The notes below the pieces were generated by a model that did not search any database, was not told where the DNA came from, and saw nothing but the letters and a program-made list of their open reading frames with translations. From a virus, in the IMG/VR virus record IMGVR_UViG_3300021520_000002, positions 1 to 64,000 of that record: 64,000 bases of DNA; one strand, 5' to 3'. Both the position numbers and the translations under genes were made by a program. Shown here piece by piece: positions 25,352 to 34,508 of the stretch; position 1 is the stretch's first letter; the number at the start of each line of letters is the position of its first letter.

Positions 25352-27970
25352 ATGCCTATTACTTTTGAATATGAACCTTCTATAAATATGATGAGATTTT
25401 CAGCGGGTCTTACAAGTGATGTAACAGTTCATGATAATGAAGACAATACAATAACTGTTAGTGAAGTTACTGCAAGACTATTTACAACCACAGATTATAC
25501 TGGTGAATTTATTGATTGTATTGTTGCTGGTGGAATTTTTTCTGTACCAATAAATACTACACGTTATATAGTTGTTAACTATAATAACGGAGTACCAGTA
25601 ATGCAATGCATAACAGATTCAGCTAATATAAATGAGTCTAATGTTATTCCAGTAACATCTGTATTTAATGATAATGCTGAAATACACTACAGAACATTTG
25701 ATTATTGGGCAATTGGAGCATTAAATAAACACAATCAACGATTAGTATATACTCGTAAATATCTGAGACAATCAGGATTATCTATTTCTGAATCTGGAAC
25801 AAGATATCTTACAGTAAGTGCTGGAAAATTGTGGTATGGTATCAAACAGTATGTGACAGGAATAGTTACAACAGCTGTTCATGAAAAATTTTATCAGTGG
25901 TATCATGATCCAAGTGCTCCTAGTAGTTGGACAAATGTAAAAATTTCTCAGTCATATAATAATACTCATTTCGATGATATATTATTAGGTTATAAAGAAA
26001 TGACTGGTGGTAAATATGGTGTAAATTGGATTTATTTAATGGTTACTGATGATGAAAATGAATTAATGTACACCATGAGTAGATATGAATATAATTCAGT
26101 TGGAGAAGCACAAGCGGCAACTATTCCAACAGCACCAACAACTATAGATAGTCATTGTCTTCTTGTTGGTAGAGTTATATTTTTAAAGGGAGCGGCAACA
26201 GGACTTATTGAATCTGCATTTGATACAACTTTTACTGGTTCTCAAATAAGTGAACATAATTCATTAACAAATCTTCAAGGTGGACAAGCTGATGAATATT
26301 ATCACTTAGAAAAAACTGAACATGATACATTAACAGATGGTTCTGATGCTGACGCTTTACATATACATGATAGTAAAGCAGACAAAGTATCATCACCTAC
26401 AAATGGAAATTTTGCTGGATTGGATGCATCAGGAAATCTTACAGATTCTGGAAAGAAAGATGCTGATTATTCAACTGCTGGGCATACACATGATAGTAGA
26501 TACTATACAGAATCTGAAATGGATATTTCTTTAGCTGGAAAGTCTGGAACAAGTCACACTCATGATGATAGATATTTTACTGAAACTGAACTTGATAATG
26601 GTCAGTTAGATAATCTATATTATGGGACTTCAGCAGTAGATACTCTTCTACTTGGAAAGTCTGGAACAGCTCACAATCACAATGATTTATATTATGGAAC
26701 ATCAGCTGTAGACACTTTGCTACTTGGAAAATCAGGAACAAGTCACACCCATGATGGTAGATATTATACTGAAACAGCACTTGATAATGGTCAGTTAGAT
26801 AATAGATATTATACAGAAACTGAACTTGATAATGGTCAGTTGGATAATCTATACTATGGAACTTCAGCTGTAGATACTTTACTTGATGGAAAATCAGGAA
26901 CTGCACATAATCATAACGATTTATACTATGGAACATCAGCTGTAGATACCTTACTTGATGGAAAATCAGGAACATCTCATACTCATGATGATAGATATTA
27001 TACTGAAACTGAACTGAATAATGGTCAGTTAGATAATCTATATTATGGCACATCAGCTGTAGATACATTGTTACTTGGAAAGTCTGGAACATCTCACACC
27101 CATGATGATAGATACTTTACTGAAACTGAACTGAACAATGGTCAGTTAGATAATTTATATTATGGAACTTCAGCAGTAGATACTCTACTGCTTGGAAAAT
27201 CTGGAACGGGTCATAATCACAACGATTTATATTATGGAACATCAGCTGTAGATACTCTTCTACTTGGAAAGTCTGGAACATCTCACACTCATGATGATAG
27301 ATACTTTACTGAAACTGAATTAAACAATGGACAGTTAGATAATCTATATTATGGAACATCAGCTGTAGATACTCTTCTACTTGGAAAGTCTGGAACAGCA
27401 CATAATCATAACGATTTGTATTATGGAACATCAGCTGTAGATACTCTACTGCTTGGAAAATCTAGTACATCACATAATCATAATACATTATATTATGGAA
27501 CATCAGCTGTAGATACTTTATTGCTTGGAAAATCTAGTACGTCTCATACTCATTTAAAAGCGGCTGTAACAGATTTTGTCGAAGCAAATTATGTACATGT
27601 GACTGGAAATGAATCTATTGCAGGAGATAAAACATTTACTGGACAACTTATTAGACCTTGGGGTGGTTTAACTTTATCAACAACTAATAATAATGTTGTT
27701 ATTGGAGATTATAAAAATTTTAGAATAACTGGTCCAACTGGAAATTTTACAATTTCTGGTTTACAAGGTGGAGTTGATGGAAGAGATATAGTATTATATA
27801 ATACAGTTGGATATAGAATGACTTTAACTAATGAAGGTGCAAATTCTTCAGCGGCAAATAGAATTACTACATTGTCTGGTGGTGATTTTCAAACAACAAC
27901 TCAAGGTGTTGTTAATTTAGTTTATGATGGTGCTGCATCAAGGTGGATTATTACAGGAACAGTAACATAG
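25352..27970 (+). CDS. Long tail fibre with HxHDxRY-type repeats
   Basis: The protein has 872 residues. Residues 1-310 form an N-terminal attachment region (SPVVNIT-like phage fibre pattern is not obvious; it has LYTRKYLRQSGLSIS and a beta-rich body). Residues about 320-735 are repeats of SHTHDDRY-F/Y-TETELDNGQ and NLYYGTSAVDTLLLGKSG, a familiar His-rich tail-fibre repeat that can bind metal along a trimer axis. Residues 736-872 form the distal domain, ending VNLVYDGAASRWIITGTV. It opens the fibre island. Confidence 0.85.
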   Translation: MPITFEYEPSINMMRFSAGLTSDVTVHDNEDNTITVSEVTARLFTTTDYTGEFIDCIVAGGIFSVPINTTRYIVVNYNNGVPVMQCITDSANINESNVIPVTSVFNDNAEIHYRTFDYWAIGALNKHNQRLVYTRKYLRQSGLSISESGTRYLTVSAGKLWYGIKQYVTGIVTTAVHEKFYQWYHDPSAPSSWTNVKISQSYNNTHFDDILLGYKEMTGGKYGVNWIYLMVTDDENELMYTMSRYEYNSVGEAQAATIPTAPTTIDSHCLLVGRVIFLKGAATGLIESAFDTTFTGSQISEHNSLTNLQGGQADEYYHLEKTEHDTLTDGSDADALHIHDSKADKVSSPTNGNFAGLDASGNLTDSGKKDADYSTAGHTHDSRYYTESEMDISLAGKSGTSHTHDDRYFTETELDNGQLDNLYYGTSAVDTLLLGKSGTAHNHNDLYYGTSAVDTLLLGKSGTSHTHDGRYYTETALDNGQLDNRYYTETELDNGQLDNLYYGTSAVDTLLDGKSGTAHNHNDLYYGTSAVDTLLDGKSGTSHTHDDRYYTETELNNGQLDNLYYGTSAVDTLLLGKSGTSHTHDDRYFTETELNNGQLDNLYYGTSAVDTLLLGKSGTGHNHNDLYYGTSAVDTLLLGKSGTSHTHDDRYFTETELNNGQLDNLYYGTSAVDTLLLGKSGTAHNHNDLYYGTSAVDTLLLGKSSTSHNHNTLYYGTSAVDTLLLGKSSTSHTHLKAAVTDFVEANYVHVTGNESIAGDKTFTGQLIRPWGGLTLSTTNNNVVIGDYKNFRITGPTGNFTISGLQGGVDGRDIVLYNTVGYRMTLTNEGANSSAANRITTLSGGDFQTTTQGVVNLVYDGAASRWIITGTVT
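26540..27555 (+). repeat. Tail-fibre tandem repeats (TSHTHDDRY / YYGTSAVDTLL units)
   Basis: More than ten units alternate between two short types, one with the HTHDDRY-x-TETEL core and one with YYGTSAVDTLL. DNA identity between units is high, so slippage or recombination could change fibre length. Confidence 0.85.
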
Positions 27971-27992
27971 TAATTAAAGGAGAGGTTAAATT

Positions 27993-29087
27993 ATGCCTAA
28001 ATATTTAAATGAAGCAAGCTATCCAATTTTTTATGGTAATAGTGTTTTTTATTTTGGAAATCCTATTGAAACACTAGATGTCATAGACAATCAAGCTTTT
28101 ATGTTTGGAACTGTTGGTGAAACCTATAATATTGTTGGTGGAGTAAATGATACTCTTATTTATAGATTCAATGAAGAAGATACATGGCTTACTGTAAAAC
28201 TTACAGCTGGTGCTGCTCAGACAGCAACAGATATAGCTAATGATATTAATGCTGCATATGGATATACTGTTGCTTTTGATGAAGGTGGAAGACTTAAAAT
28301 AGTTGCACCAAAAAGAAGTAGTGATTTATATGATATTTGGCTTGCTGTTACTGGTGGAACAGCAAATGCTACTTTAGGTTTAATTGGTCATGATCGTAAT
28401 CCATCGGCACTTTGTGCAAAACAGGTCTTTTTAAATTCAACAAATTTATCAACATATAATATCACAACAGCTAATAATACTTTTATTTTTAAATTTAATG
28501 GTGAAGCTTGGACAACAGTAATTTTAACTGTTGGAGCGGCAAGAACTGCACAAGAGATTGCTGATGAAATTAATACAGCATATCGTGTAGCTACTGGAAA
28601 ATTTGAAACAGTAGCTGATTCTGTAGAACTTATTACTGGAAGTGGTGATATTCAACTTCAATTAATTTCACCAGTTGTTGATAATTATAAATCATCAATT
28701 TATATTAAAACGTTGGGAAACACAGCTTTAACAGTTCTTGGATTTGATAGTGATGATAAATTACCTTTAGTTATTAATGGTTATCCTCAACTAACTCAAC
28801 AAGAGATTTTGCCGTTATTCAATCCTTTAGTTTCCAGCACTTTATTAACATTCCCAGGAGTTGGATGGACAACATTCTATACAAATGCTGGAGTTACTGC
28901 TTTTGAATTTATCAGAGTAACTGGTTCTGCTGTAAATATTTATATTGAAGATGTACATAATATTCCAGCTATAAATTTAGCAGTTGGTGAGAAGATAACT
29001 GTTAACCATAAGATAGCAAGAATTAACAAGTTTATAATTCAAGCACTTGGTGCTGGGACTATGACAATTTTAGAATTGAATGATTAA
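27993..29087 (+). CDS. Virion protein with two tandem hook-IN-like domains
   Basis: The protein has 364 residues. Two copies of one domain are visible: NDTLIYRFNEEDTWLTVKLT with ATDIANDINAAYG (about 50-145), and NNTFIFKFNGEAWTTVILT with AQEIADEINTAYR (about 160-250). The strand, then I-A-x-x-I-N helix, resembles the flagellin hook-IN motif of FlgK/FliD. A beta-rich C-terminal part follows. Likely a fibre-associated or tail protein; the leader GGAGAGGTTAAATT equals that of the preceding fibre. Confidence 0.6.
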   Translation: MPKYLNEASYPIFYGNSVFYFGNPIETLDVIDNQAFMFGTVGETYNIVGGVNDTLIYRFNEEDTWLTVKLTAGAAQTATDIANDINAAYGYTVAFDEGGRLKIVAPKRSSDLYDIWLAVTGGTANATLGLIGHDRNPSALCAKQVFLNSTNLSTYNITTANNTFIFKFNGEAWTTVILTVGAARTAQEIADEINTAYRVATGKFETVADSVELITGSGDIQLQLISPVVDNYKSSIYIKTLGNTALTVLGFDSDDKLPLVINGYPQLTQQEILPLFNPLVSSTLLTFPGVGWTTFYTNAGVTAFEFIRVTGSAVNIYIEDVHNIPAINLAVGEKITVNHKIARINKFIIQALGAGTMTILELND

Positions 29088-29124
29088 TTAAATGGTTTTT
29101 AATTTTTAAGGAGGTTTAATAATT

Positions 29125-30006
29125 ATGGATGACGAAAGAATTTATATTGGACGAGGAATGGGTACAAGTGGAACATCAGGAATAGGTGTAAGTGGTTCTA
29201 GTGGAACATCTGGAACAACACCCCCTGGATTAACTTCAGGTACAGATGGAACAAGTGGTTCGAGTGGAACAACAGGAAGTTCAGGTACAAGTGGTTCAAG
29301 TGGAACGTCTGGGTCTGGCACTTCGGGTAGTTCTGGAACATCTGGTGTAGCTGGAACATCTGGAACAACCCCTCCTGGATTAACTTCAGGAACAGATGGA
29401 ACAAGTGGTTCTAATGGCACATCAGGTTCTTCTGGAACAAGTGGAGCAGCTGGTACTGCTGGATCAAGTGGAACAAGTGGTGTAAATGGAACATCTGGAA
29501 CAACCCCTCCTGGATTAACTTCAGGTACAGATGGTACTTCTGGAACTTCTGGTGTAGATGGAACAAGTGGAACTTCTGGTGTATCTGGTTCAAGTGGAAC
29601 TTCTGGTGTATCTGGTTCAAGTGGAACATCAGGAAGTTCAGGAACAACTGGTTCATCTGGAACATCTGGAACATCAGGTTCTGGAACAAGTGGAACATCT
29701 GTAGCTTTTAGTTTAAATTATTTTGATTATAATCAAACAGTTACTGATGACGGTTCATTTGATCTTCCAGCAATTACTAATATTGGTAATGGTTGGATTG
29801 TGGCTGGTCAGAATCAGGAAAGAAGTTGGTTTATAGTTGGACCTGTTGGAACAGTTACTTTGATAAATAATACAACTAATGTTGTTGCTGGTGAAGATAC
29901 TAATAATAAATTATGTATTGGAACTGCAGTAGTTCAAGAACCCGTAACTATTAAAAATCGTTTAGGTTCATCAATGAATGTAATGTTACAGATGTGGTAT
30001 GATTAA
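29125..30006 (+). CDS. GTSG-repeat fibre with C-terminal tip
   Basis: A 12-residue start (MDDERIYIGRGM) leads straight into about 180 residues of collagen-like GTSG repeats. Within them TTPPGLTSGTDGTSG occurs three times as a longer-period element. Residues about 193-293 are a beta-rich tip (FSLNYFDYNQTVTDDGSFDL and later VTIKNRLGSSMNVMLQMWY). Unlike the next genes it lacks the PPYGD base domain. The role is presumed adhesin or spacer fibre. Confidence 0.8.
   Translation: MDDERIYIGRGMGTSGTSGIGVSGSSGTSGTTPPGLTSGTDGTSGSSGTTGSSGTSGSSGTSGSGTSGSSGTSGVAGTSGTTPPGLTSGTDGTSGSNGTSGSSGTSGAAGTAGSSGTSGVNGTSGTTPPGLTSGTDGTSGTSGVDGTSGTSGVSGSSGTSGVSGSSGTSGSSGTTGSSGTSGTSGSGTSGTSVAFSLNYFDYNQTVTDDGSFDLPAITNIGNGWIVAGQNQERSWFIVGPVGTVTLINNTTNVVAGEDTNNKLCIGTAVVQEPVTIKNRLGSSMNVMLQMWYD
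29161..29703 (+). repeat. GTSG-coding tandem repeat tract
   Basis: About 180 codons of Gly-Thr-Ser-Gly type units with an embedded higher-order element containing CCCCCTGGATTAACTTCAGG-like DNA three times. Reverse-strand open frames over it (Pro/Glu/Val-rich) are shadows. Confidence 0.9.
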
Positions 30007-30041
30007 GAGATAAGTAACTTAATTTTTAGGAGGTTTTATTT

Positions 30042-31286
30042 ATGAATTTACCACCTTATGGAGATGATAGTAAGAGAAATTTTGCTCATTTTGGTACTCT
30101 TAAAGTAAGCTCACAAGACATACCAAATATGACTATAAAAATATCACCTGGTGGGTTCTGGTATTATACAAGTACTGGACCAATTTATGTTGAATTTGCT
30201 GGTGGTAATTCACCAACAATAACTAAACCGGGTACTAATGCTAAATGGGTAATAATAGCACTAAATTCTAGTGCTCAAATTGTTTTAATTGATGGTTCGA
30301 TTAGTGCACATCCTCAGGTACCAACAATTCCTAGAGGAAGAGTAATTCTTGCCGCTGTTTATGTTCAATCATCAACAACAGAAATTACTAATGATATGAT
30401 TTTTGATACAAGAGCATTGTTTGCTCAGTTTCCAACAGATCATAGAGATTTAGCTGGAACAACTGAAACTGGTTCACATCCAGTTTCATCGATTTCTGGA
30501 TTACAAACTATTTTAGATGATTTAGTTACAGAAGAAGACTTAACTACAGGTTTAGCAACAAAAGCAAATCAAACTGGTACTAATGAGTCTTCTTTTATTT
30601 TAAATGAAGATTTTCTTGGTACTCCTGCTTCTGATGTTAGTTTAATGGTTGAAAGAGGTAGTGAGAGTAATGTTGGTATAAAGTGGAATGAAACTTTAGA
30701 TCAATGGCAAGTAACTTCAGATGGTAGTATATGGAATACATTTGGTTCTGTTTCTACTAGTGGTGTGTCTGGTAGTTCAGGTACATCTGGCACAAGTGGA
30801 AGTGGCACAAGTGGAACTTCAGGTTCTGGAACAAGTGGTTCAAGTGGAACCTCTGGAATAGCTGGTTCTTCAGGAACTTCTGGAGCAGATGGAACTTCAG
30901 GTTCTTCAGGAACATCTGGAATAAATGGTTCTTCAGGCACTTCTGGTGTATCAGGTAGTAGTGGAACTTCTGGAAGTTCAGGTTTATCAGGTTCTGATGG
31001 AACAAGTGGGTCGAGTGGGTCGAATGGAACTTCAGGTTCTTCAGGTACATCAGGAGTAGATGGAACATCAGGTTCTTCAGGAACTTCTGGAGCAGATGGA
31101 ACAGCTGGTAGTTCTGGAACAAGTGGAGCAGATGGAACTTCAGGTTCTTCAGGAACGAGTGGAACATCTGGAACTGGTTGGAGTGGAACATGTTATGTTG
31201 GTAATACTTCAGGCACTTCAGCAGAACTTAATTATTATTTAACAATTAGTAATGGGATAGTTACTAATTTTGTTGGACCAGTGTAA
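30042..31286 (+). CDS. PPYGD-base fibre, 414 residues
   Basis: Residues 1-140 are the base domain shared by five fibres in this island: MNLPPYGDD, MTIKISPGGFWYYTSTGP, VEFAGGNSP, KWVIIAL, PRGRVILAAVYV, DDMIFDTR-like strand and the LFAQFPTDHRDL closing motif. Residues 145-240 add SISGLQTILDDLV and an ERGSESNVGIKW module. A GTSG arm of about 140 residues follows and a short tip of about 30 residues. The base probably anchors all five fibres at the same virion site (inference). Confidence 0.85.
   Translation: MNLPPYGDDSKRNFAHFGTLKVSSQDIPNMTIKISPGGFWYYTSTGPIYVEFAGGNSPTITKPGTNAKWVIIALNSSAQIVLIDGSISAHPQVPTIPRGRVILAAVYVQSSTTEITNDMIFDTRALFAQFPTDHRDLAGTTETGSHPVSSISGLQTILDDLVTEEDLTTGLATKANQTGTNESSFILNEDFLGTPASDVSLMVERGSESNVGIKWNETLDQWQVTSDGSIWNTFGSVSTSGVSGSSGTSGTSGSGTSGTSGSGTSGSSGTSGIAGSSGTSGADGTSGSSGTSGINGSSGTSGVSGSSGTSGSSGLSGSDGTSGSSGSNGTSGSSGTSGVDGTSGSSGTSGADGTAGSSGTSGADGTSGSSGTSGTSGTGWSGTCYVGNTSGTSAELNYYLTISNGIVTNFVGPV
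30757..31188 (+). repeat. GTSG-coding tandem repeat tract
   Basis: About 144 codons of Gly/Ser/Thr units with occasional Asp (GSDGTSG, GADGTSG), inside the PPYGD fibre at 30042. Confidence 0.9.
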
Positions 31287-31302
31287 TTTTTTAGAAACTC
31301 AA

Positions 31303-31331
31303 AAAGAGGGAGATGATATTTCTCCCTCTTT
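31303..31331 (+). terminator. Intrinsic terminator after PPYGD fibre
   Basis: An 11-bp perfect inverted repeat (31303-31313 against 31321-31331) of A/G-rich and C/T-rich arms has a 7-base loop. The right arm ends CTCTTT. Unlike the other fibre terminators it does not contain the TTGCCGAT octamer. Confidence 0.8.
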
Positions 31332-31360
31332 AATTAAAATTTAGTTTCGGAGGGCTTTAT

Positions 31361-34021
31361 ATGAATGTGCCGCCCTATGGAAATGATTTAAAAAATGCAT
31401 TTGCTCATTTTGGTGTTCTTAGAGTGACTGCTCAAGATCCACCAAATATGACCGTGAAAATTTCACCAGGTGGATTTTGGTATTATGTAAGTACTGGACC
31501 TGTTTATGTTGAATTTGCCGGTGGAGATTCACCAATAATAACAACATCTATGGATAATTCATATTGGGTTTTAATTACAATAAGTCCAGAAGGTTTAATA
31601 ATTTTAGTTGAAGGAGAACATGCGGTAGAACCTGTGTTGCCTTATGTTCCTCGAGGAAGAGTAATTCTTGCCGCTATTTATGTTCAATTTGATATACATA
31701 CAATTACTGATGATATGATTTTTGATACGAGAACACTGTTCACTCAATATCCAACGGATCATAGAGATTTAACCGGAACATCTGAAATTAATATACATTC
31801 AATTTCATCAATTTCTGGATTACAAACAGCTCTTAATGATAAAGTAGATGTTGATGATTTAAGTGTTTTATTATTAACTAAAGCTGATATATTTGGTACT
31901 CCTAATATTGTTTTTAAATTTAATCAAGATTTTACCGGCACACCAACTGATAATATTATATTAGAAGTTGAAAGAGGAACGGAATCAAATGCTGCTATAA
32001 GATGGAATGAAACATCAAAAATGTGGGAACATTCAAAAGATAGTATTATTTGGCAAGGTATTGGAACATCTGGTGTTTCTGGAACATCAGGAACAAGCGG
32101 TACATCAGCAAGTTCTGGAACATCTGGAACAACTGGAACCTCGGGTTCTAGTGGAACATCAGCAACTGGTGGATCTTCTGGAACAAGTGGAACTTCATTT
32201 TATGGAGTAACATCTGGAACCTCTGGAAGTGCAGGAACATCAGGTAGTTCAAGTACATCTGGAACATCTGGAAGTGCAGGAACATCTGGAAGTTCTGGAA
32301 CATCTGGAAGTTCTGGAACATCAGGTTCATCTGGTAGTTCTGGTTCATCAGGAAGTTCAGGTAGTAGTGGAACATCACCTCCTGGATTCACTTCTGGAAC
32401 ATCAGGAAGTTCTGGAACATCAGGAAGTTCTGGAACAAGTGGATCGGGTGGTACTTCTGGTAGTTCTAGTACAAGTGGTTCATCAGGAACATCTGGAAGT
32501 TCTGGTTCAAGTGGAAGTTCTGGAATATCTGGGAGTTCTGGATCATCAGGAAGATCTGGAACAAGTGGGTCGAGTGGTACAGCTGGTAGTTCTGGTACAA
32601 GTGGAAGTGCAGGAACTTCAGGTTCTGATGGTACTTCTGGAAGTTCTGGTACAAGTGGGTCGAGTGGAACATCAGGAAGTTCTGGTTCAAGTGGTTCTGA
32701 TGGAACATCTGGTAGTTCTGGTTTTGATGGTACCTCAGGATCTTCTGGAACAAGTGGGTCGAGTGGAAGTTCAGGTTCAAGTGGAAGTTCTGGTTCTTCT
32801 GGAACATCTGGAAGCTCTGGTACAAGTGGTAGTAGTGGAACATCAGGGAGCTCTGGAAGTTCAGGTTCTTCAGGCACAAGTGGTGATGGTTTTTATTGGG
32901 TTGGTGCTTGGACACTTACTGATCATTATGATATAGATGATATAGTTGAAAATGATGGTAATTCATATGTTTGTAAATTAGCAAATACTGCAGATGCAAA
33001 TAATGAACCAGGTGTTGGTGGAAGTTGGGCAACATATTGGGATTTATTTACACAAGGTGGTACAGGAACATCTGGTACTTCAGGTAGTTCTGGAACAAGT
33101 GGGTCAAGTGGAACAACAGGTAGTTCTGGAACAAGTGGGTCGAGTGGAACAACAGGTAGTTCTGGAACAAGTGGAAGTAGTGGTACATCTGGAAGTTCAA
33201 GTACAAGTGGTAGTAGTGGAACATCTGGAACTTCAGGTTCTGATGGTACCTCTGGAAGTTCTGGTACAAGTGGATCGAGTGGAACATCTGGGTCTTCAGG
33301 TACTGCTGGAAGTTCTGGTACATCCCCTCCTGGTTTAACATCAGGTACAGATGGAACATCAGGAAGTTCTGGTACAAGTGGAAGTAGTGGAACATCAGGA
33401 AGTTCTGGTACAAGTGGTATAGATGGTACATCTGGAAGTTCTGGAACAAGTGGATCGAGTGGCACATCTGGAAGTTCTGGAACAAGTGGATCATCTGGTA
33501 GTTCTGGTTCTTCTGGAACAAGTGGTATAAATGGAACGTCTGGGTCTTCAGGTACTGCTGGTAGTTCTGGAACATCCCCTCCTGGTTTAACATCAGGTAC
33601 TGATGGCACATCAGGTAGTTCTGGTACAAGCGGAAGTAGTGGTACATCAGGAAGTTCTGGAACTTCAGGTTCTGGAACAAGTGGGTCTTCAGGTGATGGA
33701 ACATTATCAGTATATACAAAAGGAACAAGTGGTACATTATCAGCTGATGAAGTTAAAGGAACGCTTATAAAAATAACAGCAGCTATAACTTTAACATTAC
33801 CTGCTGGTTCTTCAGGATATAATTCAATTTTTTATAGTAGTACCTCTGCTGCTGTATCAGTAGATCCAAACAGTAGTGAAGTTATGGTTTTAAATGGGGT
33901 ACCTTTAACTGGTGGATATAAAGTTACAAGTCCTGGAACAAGAGGAGATACATTAACTGTTGCTCATGATGGAACTAACTGGCTTTGTTTAGGTGCAAGT
34001 AACTGGACTAGTGGAGGATAA
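31361..34021 (+). CDS. PPYGD-base fibre with embedded carbohydrate-binding-like module, 886 residues
   Basis: The base domain (1-140) and the SISGLQ/ERGTES region (145-230) match the fibre at 30042. A first GTSG arm runs to about residue 506. Residues about 507-565 are a non-repeat island, YWVGAWTLTDHYDIDDIV with GNSYVC and WATYWDL, whose W...Y..GD-like V...G..Y.C...W layout resembles CBM5/12 carbohydrate-binding modules. A second GTSG arm (about 566-780) and a beta-rich tip (780-886) follow. TSPPGLTSGTDGTSG occurs twice in the second arm. The longest fibre in the island. Confidence 0.8.
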   Translation: MNVPPYGNDLKNAFAHFGVLRVTAQDPPNMTVKISPGGFWYYVSTGPVYVEFAGGDSPIITTSMDNSYWVLITISPEGLIILVEGEHAVEPVLPYVPRGRVILAAIYVQFDIHTITDDMIFDTRTLFTQYPTDHRDLTGTSEINIHSISSISGLQTALNDKVDVDDLSVLLLTKADIFGTPNIVFKFNQDFTGTPTDNIILEVERGTESNAAIRWNETSKMWEHSKDSIIWQGIGTSGVSGTSGTSGTSASSGTSGTTGTSGSSGTSATGGSSGTSGTSFYGVTSGTSGSAGTSGSSSTSGTSGSAGTSGSSGTSGSSGTSGSSGSSGSSGSSGSSGTSPPGFTSGTSGSSGTSGSSGTSGSGGTSGSSSTSGSSGTSGSSGSSGSSGISGSSGSSGRSGTSGSSGTAGSSGTSGSAGTSGSDGTSGSSGTSGSSGTSGSSGSSGSDGTSGSSGFDGTSGSSGTSGSSGSSGSSGSSGSSGTSGSSGTSGSSGTSGSSGSSGSSGTSGDGFYWVGAWTLTDHYDIDDIVENDGNSYVCKLANTADANNEPGVGGSWATYWDLFTQGGTGTSGTSGSSGTSGSSGTTGSSGTSGSSGTTGSSGTSGSSGTSGSSSTSGSSGTSGTSGSDGTSGSSGTSGSSGTSGSSGTAGSSGTSPPGLTSGTDGTSGSSGTSGSSGTSGSSGTSGIDGTSGSSGTSGSSGTSGSSGTSGSSGSSGSSGTSGINGTSGSSGTAGSSGTSPPGLTSGTDGTSGSSGTSGSSGTSGSSGTSGSGTSGSSGDGTLSVYTKGTSGTLSADEVKGTLIKITAAITLTLPAGSSGYNSIFYSSTSAAVSVDPNSSEVMVLNGVPLTGGYKVTSPGTRGDTLTVAHDGTNWLCLGASNWTSGG
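32061..32886 (+). repeat. GTSG-coding tandem repeat tract (first arm)
   Basis: About 275 codons of Gly-Thr-Ser-Gly / Gly-Ser-Ser-Gly units encode the proximal arm of the fibre at 31361. Confidence 0.9.
33058..33702 (+). repeat. GTSG-coding tandem repeat tract (second arm)
   Basis: About 215 codons of the same unit encode the distal arm; it includes two long near-identical segments around the PPGLTSGTDG elements, a likely recent internal duplication. Confidence 0.9.
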
Positions 34022-34024
34022 AAT

Positions 34025-34435
34025 ATGATAAGAGGTTCTGCATTTTTGGGAGCAATTAGACCATATATTCCTTCAACAGGTAATCCAGAAATGATGGTAC
34101 TTCCAATGGTTACTAGTGGTTGGTCTTTAAATGCTAATTGGACAATTTCAAGTGGTATTTTGTCATGTGGTGGAGGTGGAGGTTGGGATGATTGTTTTCC
34201 TAATTATACTACAGGTATGGTTCAACCAACAGCTGGAGTAAGTTATGATCTTATTTTTTCTGTTTCAGCCAATAGTGGCACAATATATTTTAATTTTTCA
34301 GCTGCTGGAATACAATCATTTTCAGGAACTGGTGATAAGAGTTTTACTTTAACATCGGTTGATGGAACATCAATATATATAGTAAGTATGGGTGCTTCAT
34401 GTTCTATAACAAAGATAAGTTGTAAAGTACATTAG
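34025..34435 (+). CDS. Small beta-domain virion protein (homologue of a LamG-protein C terminus)
   Basis: The 136 residues align with about 250-361 of the product of 5560-6645: W-x-I-S-S-G-I-L-S-C, CFPNYTTG versus CYPNYAAQ, YDLIFSV versus YDIVITV, GTIYFNF versus GTIYFSY, and CSITKISCK versus CSISAISCK. The same module is thus used fused to LamG and free-standing. A sugar-binding or fibre-tip role is inferred. Confidence 0.6.
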   Translation: MIRGSAFLGAIRPYIPSTGNPEMMVLPMVTSGWSLNANWTISSGILSCGGGGGWDDCFPNYTTGMVQPTAGVSYDLIFSVSANSGTIYFNFSAAGIQSFSGTGDKSFTLTSVDGTSIYIVSMGASCSITKISCKVH

Positions 34436-34444
34436 AAATGTTTG

Positions 34445-34476
34445 ATCGGCAAGATTTAGAAATAGATCTTGCCGAT
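34445..34476 (+). terminator. Hairpin terminator with ATCGGCAAGAT arms
   Basis: An 11-bp perfect inverted repeat (34445-34455 against 34466-34476) with a 10-base loop. The loop and arms are nearly identical to the hairpin at 36847, showing a common origin. Confidence 0.8.
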
Positions 34477-34508
34477 AATTAATTGGTATTTAATAGGAGG
34501 TAATTTTA

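Noticed and set aside
26540-27555. Possible CRISPR-like array because of regular direct repeats
   Set aside because: The repeats are in frame, encode a known tail-fibre repeat type, lack unique spacers of constant length and lie inside one long gene.
29142-29420. Reverse-strand open frames rich in Pro, Glu, Val and Leu over the repeat tracts (also at 32200-33737, 34936-35680, 37889-38185)
   Set aside because: They mirror the GTSG codons of the plus-strand fibres, have no ribosome binding sites of their own and would encode only low-complexity repeats.
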